This document shows, piece after piece, positions 12,001-22,075 of a stretch of 64,000 nucleotides of DNA. The stretch spans positions 6,207,908-6,271,907 of the forward strand of contig NC_087082.1 of NCBI RefSeq assembly GCF_026151205.1, written 5' to 3'. The position numbers were made by a program, and so were the translations under genes. The stretch comes from Bolinopsis microptera (Eukaryota; Ctenophora; Tentaculata; Lobata; Bolinopsidae). The first letter of the stretch is position 1. The number at the start of each line of letters is the position of its first letter. The notes beneath the pieces were generated by a model. That model saw only the letters and a list, made by a program, of their open reading frames with translations. It searched no databases and was not told where the DNA came from.

Positions 12001-14774
12001 AATATTCGCGTTCATTTTTTTCAAATGGAGGTTCATTTTCACATTTTTTTGATAGTTTGGATAATCGGATCAAGCTAAATGTTATTGAATTGTGTTTGGC
12101 CATTCGAATTACGTTTGCCCTGAAAGAATGAGAGTTCTAGCTTCTCAGATGACCGAGATATGAAGCATAACAAGCTTGTTCATTACGTGTGATCAGGTGA
12201 TTGGTTTACCTAATCACGTGATAAGGTGACCCCGTTAACTACCCCGTTAAACATTATGGGAATTGTTAAGGGTGCCCAATTAAGGTGTCGTGTCACGGTG
12301 TCACATAATCACCCAGTCAATTTGTTAACGAGATACACAAAATGCTTGTTAACTTCGTCATTTCTAATCCGTTTTGCCTCATTTTTTCAGATCATATGCA
12401 ACATTTGATAATCTACCGTCTCTAAAAAAATTAGGCGTTCAGGATTTTCAGAGAAAACAATATAGGTGTTTTAATATTGAATGGGCGTGGTCTAAAATAT
12501 TCGAATTTTCAAATTTTGACGACGGAATCCTCGAACCAGTAAGTACAGTATGCCATCTGTAAAGCAACAGCTCTCAAATATAAAACTCAGCGGAGGTATA
12601 AGACCCAACGTTTGCACACTGACTTTTGGCCCACCCTGTATAAAGAGTGACTCTCATTTTTAGACATTTTCCAGATCAACAAAACAACTAAAATGTTAAC
12701 TTCCTCATTAGTAACCATTAGTAACCACTAACCATGAGTAACCATAAGGATCCCCCTCTGTGCGTTGCTGAACCAACATCTGACAACACTTGCCCGCAAG
12801 TTCCCCGCCACCAAGTTTATCAAGAGTATCAGTACTACCTGTATTCCTAACTTCCCTGATAAGGTCAGTTCTATTTTCTCACATTTATGGTAAGCTATTT
12901 CAATTGTATAGACACTCTTCCCTTCGTTAATGATATTTACTTGAAATACAAATTTCTTCTAACTGATTGCTCTCCATTTCATACATTGTCGGTTCAATTA
13001 ACCAGAACATTTCCCCCAGAATCTGCCTACGTTTTTCATCTACAAAGACGGAGATATGAAGACACAGATGGTTGGGGCCGTCACTTTCGGAGGGATGAAT
13101 TGTACTGTTGATGGTAGGTTACCAGTCATTATTGATAGATAACAAATAGAGATAGGAGGGATGAATTTTACTGTTGATGATAGGTTACAAGTCATTATTG
13201 ATAGATAACAAATAGAGATAGGAGGGATGAATTTTACTGTTGATGATAGGTTACAAGTCATTATTGATAGATAACAAATAGAGATAGGAGGGATGAATTG
13301 TACTGTTGATGGTAGGTTACAAGTCATTATTGATAGATAACAAATAGAGATAGGAGGGATGAACTGTACTGTTGATGGTAGGTTAAAAGTCATTATTGAT
13401 AGATAACAAATAGAGATAGGAGGGATGAATTGTACTGTTGATGGTAGGTTACAAGTCATTATTGATTGATAAAAAATGGAGATAGGAGGGATGAACTGTA
13501 CTGTTTATGGTAGGTTACAAGTCATTATTGATAGATAACAAATAGAGATAGGAGGGATGAATTGTACTGTTGATGGTAGGTTACAAGTCATTATTGATAG
13601 ATAACAAATGGAGATAGGAGGGATGAATTGTACTGTTGATGGTAGGTTACAAGTCATTATTGATAGATAACAAATGGAGATAGGAGGGATGAATTGTACT
13701 GTTGATGGTAGCTGTAGGTTACAAGTCATTATTGATAGATAACAAATAGAGATATGAGGGATGAATTGTACTGTTGATGGTAGGTTACAAGTCATTATTG
13801 ATAGATAACAAATAGAGATAGGAGGGATGAATTGTACTGTTGAGGTAGTACATTAGGTGACGACGGAAAAATACCTGAATTTTGGCTGAAATTTGAATCA
13901 ATTTGTTCAACAATAACCCCCCGGGTCCTTCAACAAATTCTTCCAATTTTCCGTCCAAATCAAACAGAGCTTATGTTTCCTCATGCAATACCCGTGCACC
14001 CCCCCCCCCCGGCCCCCCTGAATCTAGACCCCCGGTCCGGGGAGGGGTGATGGTTCGGGCAAAATATGCTGACGTAATGGGGGCCGGGGGCCGGGGGGGG
14101 GGGGGGGGGGGGGGGGGCTTAATGCTGACAGTTGCTAACGCTCCCTTGTATAATTATGCTCGTATGATACTATTTTGGAATTCACGTTCTTTTAGACTAT
14201 CTCTGAACAGTATTGTATTGATGGACACTTCCTCGCCTTAACCTGTAAATTGTATGGGGGTTTAACTAATGTGTCTTGTTTCAAGCACTGATCAATCAGA
14301 ATACAATTCTAAATCATGTTCAGATACGATTATAAATTCCAACTTTTTTGACTAATTCTTCTGTACTACTACTAATCTCGAATATTTGGTGGTCTATCGA
14401 TTTACCTCACAGATTTTAAGAAATGGGAAGTGATTTAAAACTTAGGGGCATTTTTAACTTCTAGTAGTTATGCAGAAAAACCTGGTTATTTTTGGTAACT
14501 TTTATGCGCTGAATTCGAGAAACAATTTATCTTACCAATATGTCTGCACACGAAATTTAGACCATTTTGGTCAATAACACACTCTTTCCAAGCTGCTATC
14601 ACTTCCACATTCCCTCCATAACCCCCCTCTCCCTCAGAGCTGGAATGGAAGCTGCATAAAGTTAAGGCAGTCACCTCCACTATGGAGCGGGACCCCAAAG
14701 AGAAGCGCCATATTCCCGATGCCATGACGTCAGCAATTCGACAAGCAAACTACTATGACTCGGAGAGCGACTAG
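9056..14774 (+). CDS. PDCL3: Phosducin-like protein 3 (PDCL3/PhLP2-type)
   Basis: Seven exons, 9056-9124, 9388-9460, 9588-9669, 11641-11784, 12749-12863, 13020-13113 and 14638-14774, with consistent phases (237 aa; human 239). PhLP2/3 proteins are cytosolic co-chaperones of the CCT/TRiC chaperonin. The start [20 protein letters not shown] is the family signature. An acidic helical segment follows ([20 protein letters not shown]), then a thioredoxin-fold domain ([73 protein letters not shown]) and a short acidic tail (YYDSESD). As in the family, it lacks a CxxC redox pair. Introns 3 and 6 are tandem arrays made partly of exon sequence with the donor. The exon-5 acceptor (AACCATAAG) lacks a pyrimidine tract because a minisatellite abuts it. 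AATAAA at 15500-15505 is a candidate poly(A) signal. Confidence 0.95.
9155..9317. mobile_element. MITE (TTCACATATTACGTAATCA family), PDCL3 intron 1
   Basis: Inverted ends ACTACGTAATCACTTTTTGG (9171) and GTGATTACGTAATATGTGAA (about 9291-9310), then CGACCCC. The C-rich runs and central ACACATAGCTATTGTGAT are shared with copies at 16534, 24976, 36152 and 38458. There is no coding capacity. Confidence 0.85.
9644..11575. repeat. 74-bp tandem array spanning the PDCL3 exon-3/intron-3 boundary
   Basis: Twenty-six copies at an exact 74-bp period (starts 9644, 9718, 9792 ... 11494), plus a degenerate 27th at 11552. Each unit has the last 26 nt of exon 3 (GACGAGAGAGTG...GAAATCAG), the intact donor GTAGTAATTT or GTAGCAATTT, about 40 nt of intron, and then TATATTTAAGTAAG. 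The first copy is the real exon end. Units differ almost only at two sites: GAC/GAT at base 3, and T/C five bases after the exon end. The final unit has lost the donor context (ATCAAGTAG). Such uniformity indicates recent expansion or continuing homogenisation. Confidence 0.97.
11871..12640. mobile_element. Non-autonomous mariner-type element (TACAGGGTGGGCCAAAAGTC termini), PDCL3 intron 4
   Basis: Perfect terminal inverted repeats: TACAGGGTGGGCCAAAAGTC at 11871 and GACTTTTGGCCCACCCTGTA ending at 12640, extending inward through CAGTGTGCAAACGTTGG. The flanking TA fits a TA target duplication. No transposase is encoded; open frames at 12226-12562 are short and unrecognised. A related single terminus is at 36873 and a degenerate interior at 2540-2800. 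Confidence 0.9.
13089..13845. repeat. 66-bp tandem array spanning the PDCL3 exon-6/intron-6 boundary
   Basis: Twelve copies at a 66-bp period (starts about 13091, 13157, 13223 ... 13823; one unit carries a 6-bp insertion). Each holds the end of exon 6 (GGAGGGATGAATTGTACTGT then TGATG), the donor GTAGGTTA, and intron sequence ending AAATAGAGATAG. The first copy is the genuine exon end. Because 66 is a multiple of three, the minus strand reads open through the array, but that frame is pure repeat. Confidence 0.96.
13846..14637. other. Rest of PDCL3 intron 6, with poly-G block
   Basis: Contains a G/C-rich patch (13999-14117) with CCCCCCCCCCGG and a G run of about 30 bases (14088-14117), a strong G-quadruplex candidate. 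Otherwise featureless down to the acceptor CCCTCAG at 14631-14637. Confidence 0.6.
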
Positions 14775-15989
14775 AAGTTTCTAGGAGAAGTGTGGTTAAA
14801 AAGTGTGTATTTGTTGGTTTTGTATATTATCATGTATTCTGGTTTACTTTTTACGAGATGATTATATTTTGTTGTATTTGACACGTGTACGAGGGCAGGC
14901 TCGCTGTTACCATGGTAATACGAGTATTGTACTGATATTTTCCTTCTCCCGAAATATTTGTCGCTACTCTTTATTGATACTAGCTGGTATATGGAATAGT
15001 ACTGTAACTCAGTTCTGAGTGAAAGTCACCTCATCATATAAGTCCACTACTCGCCACATTCGATCATGGTTGAAGTAACTTTTAATTCTCAACTAGGTTA
15101 GCAAAAGCGAAACTTTAAAGTTTTGTGAGCTTTTTTTCATAGGTTTTAAATTTATCCGACAATTCCATTTTTAGTTTTTATTCGGGCTGTTCACTGACCA
15201 ATTTTGTCTTTTCATGTATTTTATAGAATGTTGCTATTGCTCTATTGCGAAATTGGAATATTCGAAAATGTTCCACAATATTGGTCAACATTTACTGTCG
15301 GAAGTTCACGAAACAATTCGGGAATTTTCAACAATATTGGACAAAATATGAACATTTTGATTATATTTATACTCCGAAAAGTGCCGAAAATGTTTTTTGG
15401 TACTCTGAAATATGAAATATGGATTCTGCAAGCTAATTTTATTTTCCGTACTGTATTATAATGGTGTTGTATTTTGGGTTTCAACCCTAGCTTTATTAAA
15501 ATAAAGGCATGTTACATTGTTCAAAAATATTACTGGCAATAAAGACATATTACACACTCATAAAATAACTCTATAGTACCCGAAGAAGTTCATTAAGATT
15601 TCTTTGATGGATCGAATATTGCGAGAAGGACAGTCTTTGGCAGTAAATCTGATGAAATTAGACTATTCTTGGAAAAGCACTTGATGAACAAATCTTTAAT
15701 TTCTCTGGCTTCTTTTAAATTAATGGCACCTTTCTCTTAATGCAACCATAGAGAACAAAATTTGTCTCAATTGAGCTGAGTGCAGTACGCGGTGGAGTCC
15801 TCTCTCATCGCACGTGCAAGAATTTCCCTAGTTTCAATTAACAGTGCAGTACTGACGTTAATGTCCGTCTAGTTAAATTTGGTATAATCTCCTATATCTA
15901 CAGTAGCCCACAATAAAATTGGTAGCACGGTTGTCAATAGCTTTCGAAAGAGCCGCCGATCTCTGTCGTTTCAATTGTGCTGCTGTATG
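14775..15989. other. PDCL3 to CFAP90-like intergenic region (convergent genes)
   Basis: Contains the PDCL3 3'-UTR with a candidate poly(A) signal at 15500. Open frames at 15204-15484 are AT-rich, present on both strands, and resemble nothing known. No other feature seen. Confidence 0.5.
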
Positions 15990-16638
15990 CTATTCAGCTA
16001 GGCCGGCTCTGTAAAAGTCTTTCTGCACGACCGCGCACCGCACGTGCTGCCTCGACCGCTCTGGTTCCACCTGCTTGTCCAGCCTGGAGCCGTACACCGA
16101 GGATGATCTGAGAGCAAACTTTATTAATACTTTTAATTAATGATTAGTACGGTACTTAGTCTGTTGTCGACTACTATCGAGTTACACACTCAATGTGAGA
16201 ATGTTTCATTGTTACGGAAACTTTTTTAAATCTCCAAATTAGGATATTTAAACATTTAATTCATACTCAATTGATCGTCTGCGGTTATGGTATGCAGTGG
16301 CAATAAAATGTGTCACCATATAATGTTCCGTGTCATAAAATTAAAACACAGTGTAGGCAAGCTTGGACAAAACTTACAAAAACGGCATAATTATTAACTT
16401 GAAGGCTCCTAAATGCAATGTTCCTATTGAATCTCGACATAAATCAAATATTTCCAGTTGATGTTAGATTTTCAAATAGTTTTCAAATAGAACTTTAGTT
16501 CCATTACTACTGGGTCCACTTACCGAGTTGGTTAGGGGTCGTTCACATATTACGTAATCAGCTGGAGGGGGGGGGGGGGGGTTTCCGAATGATTAAGCTA
16601 GTGTAATTTTTACACAATAGCTATGCGTAAAACTGATT

Positions 16639-16670
<32 letters not shown>

Positions 16671-17433
16671 TTTGGTACAAATTTTCCAAAAAATGATTAC
16701 GTAATATGTGAACGACCCCCTGTTCCACTACTACTGAGTCCACTTACCGAGTTGGTACAGGTTTCCCAACATCCTCCTCTTCCACATTAGTATCGTAGGT
16801 CCGATCATCTCTCTTGTGCGAGGGATTGTAGCCCTCTTTCTGGTGGAACAACCTGTTGTGGGGTGAAGTGTAAAGAATGAATCATGTTTTAAGAAAGGAA
16901 CAAGAGATTAAGTGTAATAGTTAACTGTTAAACCTTCCGGTGAGTCTGTGGATTGAGAATAACGGTGAGATTAAGTTACATGTCATGGTAATTTGGCCGT
17001 ATAAGTGCAAAATTCATGATGCAGACTGGTCGAGCCGGAGTAAAATCGTATTCAAACTATTGTGGTTGTAGCTACAGTGCCATCGTACAAAACACTGACA
17101 AATGTATCTCTGCATGCTGGGCAGTTATCGCCTCGTATTACATACCTATCATCTATTAGAGGCGCAATGTGGGCAGACCCTTACATACCTATCATACGTT
17201 CCATTCTTGTCGTACTGTTTTTCTGAGTTATAATAGTTGATCTTCCTGTCCAGACATGCTTCCAGACCCTCTTTTTTGACAAAGTGTTCTGATTTACTTA
17301 TCGGGTGGTTCATCTGAGTTTTTATCTCATTGTGTACGTGCTCCTTCCATTGTCGCTTTTGTTCCTCTGGATTGTACGACTTCGCTCCGTAGTTGCTCAT
17401 CAGTTTGTCGGGGTCGATGTCTGTGACGGTCAT
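15990..17433 (-). CDS. CFAP90: Cilia- and flagella-associated protein 90-like (C5orf49 homologue)
   Basis: Three exons on the minus strand: 17433-17189, 16852-16748 and 16107-15990; GT-AG sites, phases consistent, 155 aa (human about 147). CFAP90 is a microtubule inner protein of motile cilia. The C-terminal half matches best: HKRDDRTYDTNVEEEDVGKP, then SSSVYGSRLDKQVEPER and VVQKDFYRAG, against the family pattern HRDDRE...EEEQ...SSVYGKR...EP...ADFYR. The end of exon 1 (NYYNSEKQYDKNGTYDR) aligns with the family's YYYRPGK...SLYD. The first 60 residues are unlike the human protein. Exon 2 runs straight into a TAA if its donor (ACTCG|GTAAGT) is not used. Both donors have nearby duplicate copies, and a MITE sits in intron 2. 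The homology call rests on remembered family sequence, not a search. Confidence 0.72.
16498..16755. repeat. 35-bp direct duplication carrying the CFAP90-like exon-2 donor, around a MITE
   Basis: The stretch starting GTTCCATTACTACTGGGTCC (16498-16532) recurs as GTTCCACTACTACTGAGTCC (16722-16755). Both contain CACTTACCGAGTTGG, which on the minus strand is the exon-2 end plus GTAAGTGG donor. The MITE 16534-16720 lies between them. The 35-bp length is far beyond a MITE target duplication. Confidence 0.85.
16534..16720. mobile_element. MITE (TTCACATATTACGTAATCA family), CFAP90-like intron 2
   Basis: Ends GGGGTCGTTCACATATTACG and CGTAATATGTGAACGACCCC, with two long G runs (about 16567-16581 and 16645-16670) and the shared centre ACACAATAGCTATGCGTAAA. 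It is non-coding. Confidence 0.92.
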
Positions 17434-17853
17434 ACTTGGCTACGAGAGGAAGCGATTGAGTGTGGGTTTAATTTAAAGTGCTTAAAATTTGACAATTAAC
17501 GTTTAGCAGTTAGAATTACTATTAGAGCTAACTCCAAAAACGTCTACTAAATAATGGGATTGGAAGTTGCCCATTTAGGAACTAAAACCTGGGTAACGGT
17601 ATATCGCAGCTCACAGATTGAGATAGTAATAATAGGTTGATTATTAATATAGTGTTTTATATGGTTGAAGATGATAAATCTGTTGTCTTCTGATTTCATC
17701 ATCTCTGAATTCCGGTAATCTATGCTTCAGCTGAAGATTAGATTGCATAGAAGGCAGTAAAATTGTTCAATATTCGAGATTACTGAGCCTATTAAATTTT
17801 ATGCTTGATGGGCGGTTGCAAAGTGTCTCTGAACAGTACACTCTCGTTTCAGA

Positions 17854-18150
17854 TGTAGCTATCTGGCAATTTGGTAATCTAGCTAGGCACACTTGGGGCA
17901 CACCTGGGGCACAAAATAGAATTTCCTGGGGCACACTTGGGGCAAAAAGTTACTTGGGGCACACTTGGGGCAAATACAGTTGGGGCACAGCTGGGACACT
18001 TGGGGCACAAAGTTACTTGGGGCAAATACAGTTGGGGCACACTTGGGGAAATACAGTTGGGGAACAGCTGGGGCACACTTGTATTGGGCCCCAACTGTGC
18101 CCCAAGTGCAGTGTGCCTAGCTAGATTACCAGATTGCCAGCTATCTGTCT
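17854..18150. mobile_element. Inverted-repeat element with CTTGGGGCACA minisatellite interior
   Basis: Left end AGCTATCTGGCAATTTGGTA then ATCTAGCTAGGCACAC; right end CCTAGCTAGATTACCAGATT then GCCAGCTAT, so the arms are about 40 bp. The interior (about 17890-18110) is repeats of CTTGGGGCACA / TTGGGGCAAATACAG. Open frames here only translate the repeat. Confidence 0.8.
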
Positions 18151-20283
18151 ATCAAACTTATGAACTGTTCACTTGAGTTTGACAAATTGTTGACTTAGAT
18201 CAAGGTATTAAATTATTATATAGGGATTCCATTATTCGATCCACCAAGAATTGTATGAACTTCCTGGGTGAGGCACAGTGTGTGTTTGTTGCAAAGAAAT
18301 AGCGTGTGTTATCATCATTTTGGCAGAACATTGTCGAATGATACCAAGATTATATCTTATTAAGTAGTACAATCAAAGATGCATAGGTATGTTTGACACA
18401 TTATATTGTCCGTTTAAGGAAAATGTGGAAAACTGTACGTGCAAGTCGTGCATCTAATATTATTGTGACCAATCTTTAGTTCCGCCTATTCATACGGTTT
18501 GTTTGATCGGCAAAATGAATTAAACATTGCCGATTTCTTTTGATGCTGGAATATATAACATGTATTAATAGCCAATGCCCAGTGGCGGACTGTAAGCCGG
18601 GAAAGGATTTCTGTACGACGAACTGGACCGAAAGTCCTGGAGACTTTGCAAGCTTCTTTGTTTTCATGCGATTGAATTCAATAAAGAGCAATTAAATTCT
18701 TGGAAGAGTCTTTGTTATCCAATAAATAATGAACAAAAGGAAATTTTGTCGACAAAGCAAAATAATATTCGTCTGAATGAAAAAGGTTGTTTTGTATTCA
18801 TTGCTCCTTTATAAAACCATGGTTTTCTATTTACTCCGAATTATTTGTATTTCTTATCCTTATAGTATGGCCTTATACTTTATAGTTATCCTTATGATAT
18901 GGCCTATCCTGCCATGATTGGTGTCAATTTGTGTCAATTTGACCGGATTTATTCAGTATGATCTATATACATATAATTAATTTTGACCTTAATACATCGT
19001 CTTTACTTAATATAAGGGGGTTCATCCTCAATGTTTTCCGAAACTAGTTTTTTAAACTTAGTTTTCATATTTTTGATTCAGGCCTTCAAAATAATTGGCT
19101 GTCAAATTCTTGGAAATTTCATGGGAAAATATTTGAAACAACAATAATTATCTAGTTGGGGCCATGAACGATTAGTAATAAGCCTAAATGATTGCACATT
19201 TGATGTAGAGCCACCATTCTGAAATTAATGTTCATATATTTAATTTGGTTGCTTTTGTTAGCTTTGAAGTATAAGTTATCATCGAAAGATTAATTCCCTG
19301 GTATGAGCATGAGCACTTCGAAGTGCAGTCGGATTTAAAGAACACAGACCGAATATTGCTTGGTTATTGGTTGGTGATCAAACGATCGTGTTTACGTTTT
19401 ACAAATAAAAGTCGTGTTCCCGGAGTACATATACTTACAGATTAGGACAAAACGCTAACAGGTTTATTTTTATTGTCATTTGGCATAAAAAGTTACTCTC
19501 GATTTTCAAAATCCTCTTACCTCAGACTGGTCACATTAAATCAGTATGATTTCCTAATTAACAATTAGTTCGCTCCGTTTAATATCTATTACTATATCAC
19601 TATCAGTTCAATCGACGCGATTTGATGAATCATTTGAGTCTTCAAACGTTATGTAACCCACGTAGTATATATCTAGTGAAGTAGTGAGTTACATAATACC
19701 TGCAGTGGTAATAAATTGTCGCATACATACGACCTTTTATCTATCAGTATCATTTATTAACTTATCATCCACGAGGTTGTGGTTGAATGATTATTTGACA
19801 TACGTTGCATGCCACTTTTCGCGCGCGAAGCGCGCGCCGCCGAAGGTGGAAAAAGGGGCATACAATGAAGGAAATCGGACTTTTTGGAGGGACACGAAAC
19901 ATGTATCAAATGATTATCAATGTCTGCATTCAACTGCAATCCTTGTAGTTGTAATCAGACTATATAAATATTTTATATTTATAAAAAATAAGTTGAATTT
20001 TAAGTTTATAAACTTAAAATAAGCTTAAGTTTATAAACTTAAAGAATTTATTTTGATCATTTTGAAAGGTCGGTCACTCGGTCAACCACGGGTCCCATTT
20101 GTTAACCTAATGAACACTTTACACGTTCCAATACTGCCAAGATATGCTCTTTTGATAATGCAAAATATACTCATTGTTGCATATAATGATATATGTCATT
20201 CAATTTATTGCCGTTTCGTTATAATATCTTGACAATAAAGAACAAACAAGGGCATATTTGCTACACGTTGTATACAAATACAC
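18151..20283. other. Gene-poor stretch, no supported gene
   Basis: AT-rich sequence. A short GC palindrome (CGCGCGAAGCGCGCG at 19819-19833) and an AAGTTTATAAACTTAA palindrome pair (about 20000-20042) stand out. Open frames such as 18476-18691 (-) and 19684-20022 (+) are unrecognised and composition-driven. Confidence 0.5.
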
Positions 20284-22075
20284 GCGAGAGTCTTTGACAA
20301 AAGACTCTGACTGTAACAGACTATGGCTGACTGTAACAGTCTCTGGCTTATTGTAACAGTCTCTGGCTTATTGTAACAGACTCTGGCTGATTGTAACAGA
20401 CTCTGGCTGACTGTAACAGTCTCTGGCTGACTGTAACAGTCTCTGGCTGACTGTAACAGTCTCTGGCTGACTGTAACAGACTCTGGCTGACTGTAACAGA
20501 CTCTGAATGACTGTAACAGACTCTGGCTGACTGTAACAGACTCTGACTGACTGTAACAGTCTCTGGCTGACTGTAACAGTCTCTGGCTGACTGTAACAGT
20601 CTCTGGCTGACTGTAACAGACTCTGGCTGACCGTCACAGACTCTGGCTGACTGTAACAGACTCTGAATGACTGTAACAGACTCTGGCTGACTGTAACAGA
20701 CTCTGACTGACTGTAACAGACGCTGGCTGACCGTCACAGACTCTGGCTGACTGTAACAGTCTCTGGCTGACTGTAACGGACTCTGACTGACTGTAACAGA
20801 CTCTAACTGACTGTAACAGTCTCTGGCTGACTGTACCAGACTCTGGCTGACCGTCACAGACTCTGGCTGACTGTTACAGACTCTGACCGACTGTAACAGA
20901 CTCTGACTGACTGTAACAGTCTCTGACTGACTGTAACAGACTCTGGCTGATTGTAACAGTCTCTGGCTGAATCTAACAGACTCTGGCTGACTGTTATAGA
21001 CTCTGGCTGATTGTAACAGCCTCTGGCTGACTGTAACAGTCTCTGGCTGACTGTAACAGACTCTGGCTGACTGTAACATACTCTGGAGGAGGATATTTAA
21101 AACATATAAGTGATAGGAGGGGGATATTTAAAACATATAACATACTCTGGCTGACCGTCACAGACTCTGGCTGACTGTAACAGACTCTGGCTGACTGTAA
21201 CAGACTCTGGCTGATTGTAACAGACTCTGGCTGACTGTAACAGACTCTGGCTGACTGTACAAGACTCTGGCTGACCGTCACAGACTCTGGCTGACTGTAA
21301 CAGACTCTGACTGACTGTAACAGACTCTGACTGACTGTAACAGTCTCTGGCTGACTGTAACAGACTCTGGCTGATTGTAACAGTCTCTGGCTAACTGTAA
21401 TAGTCTCTGGCTGACTGTAACAGACTCTGGCTGACTGTTATAGACTCTGGCTGATTGTAACAGTCTCTGGCTGACTGTAACAGTCTCTGGCTGACTGTAA
21501 CAGACTCTGGCTGACTGTAACATACTCTGGAGGGGGATATTTAAAACATATAAGTGATAGGAGGGGGATATTTAAAACATATAACATACTCTGGCTGACC
21601 GTCACAGACTCTGGCTGACTGTAACAGACTCTGGCTGACTGTAACAGACTCTGGCTGACTGTAACAGACTCTGAATGACTGTAACAGACTCTGACTGACT
21701 GTAACAGACTCTGGCTGACTGTAACAGACTCTGGCTGACTGTAACAGACTCTGGCTGACTGTAACAGACTCTGGCTGAGTCTGACTGTAACAGACTCTGG
21801 CTGACTGTAACAGACTCTGGCTGACTGTAACAGACTCTGGCTGACTGTAACAGACTCTGGCTGACTGTATCAGTCTCTGGCTGACTGTATCAGTCTCTGG
21901 CTGACTGTAACAGACTCTGGCTGATTGTAACAGACTCTGGCTGATTGTAACAGACTTTGGCTGACTGTAACAGACTCTGGCTGACTGTTATAGACTCTGG
22001 CTGATTGTAACAGTCTCTGGCTGACTGTAACAGTCTCTGGCTGACTGTTACAGTCTCTGCACGCTATACTTTTGA
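20284..22075. repeat. 20-bp satellite array (CTCTGGCTGACTGTAACAGA) with higher-order structure
   Basis: About 85 copies of a 20-bp unit with AGTCTC/AGACTC and GACTG/GATTG variants. A block of about 75 bp (GGAGGGGGATATTTAAAACA, twice, around AAGTGATAGGA) interrupts at 21080-21145 and again at 21529-21590, about 445 bp apart. Array segments with these blocks have therefore been duplicated as larger units. Long minus-strand open frames here are repeat translations. Confidence 0.95.

Noticed and set aside
13040-13795. Minus-strand 22-residue repeat protein ([20 protein letters not shown])
   Set aside because: It is antisense to the PDCL3 exon-6 array; open only because the 66-bp unit is a multiple of 3.
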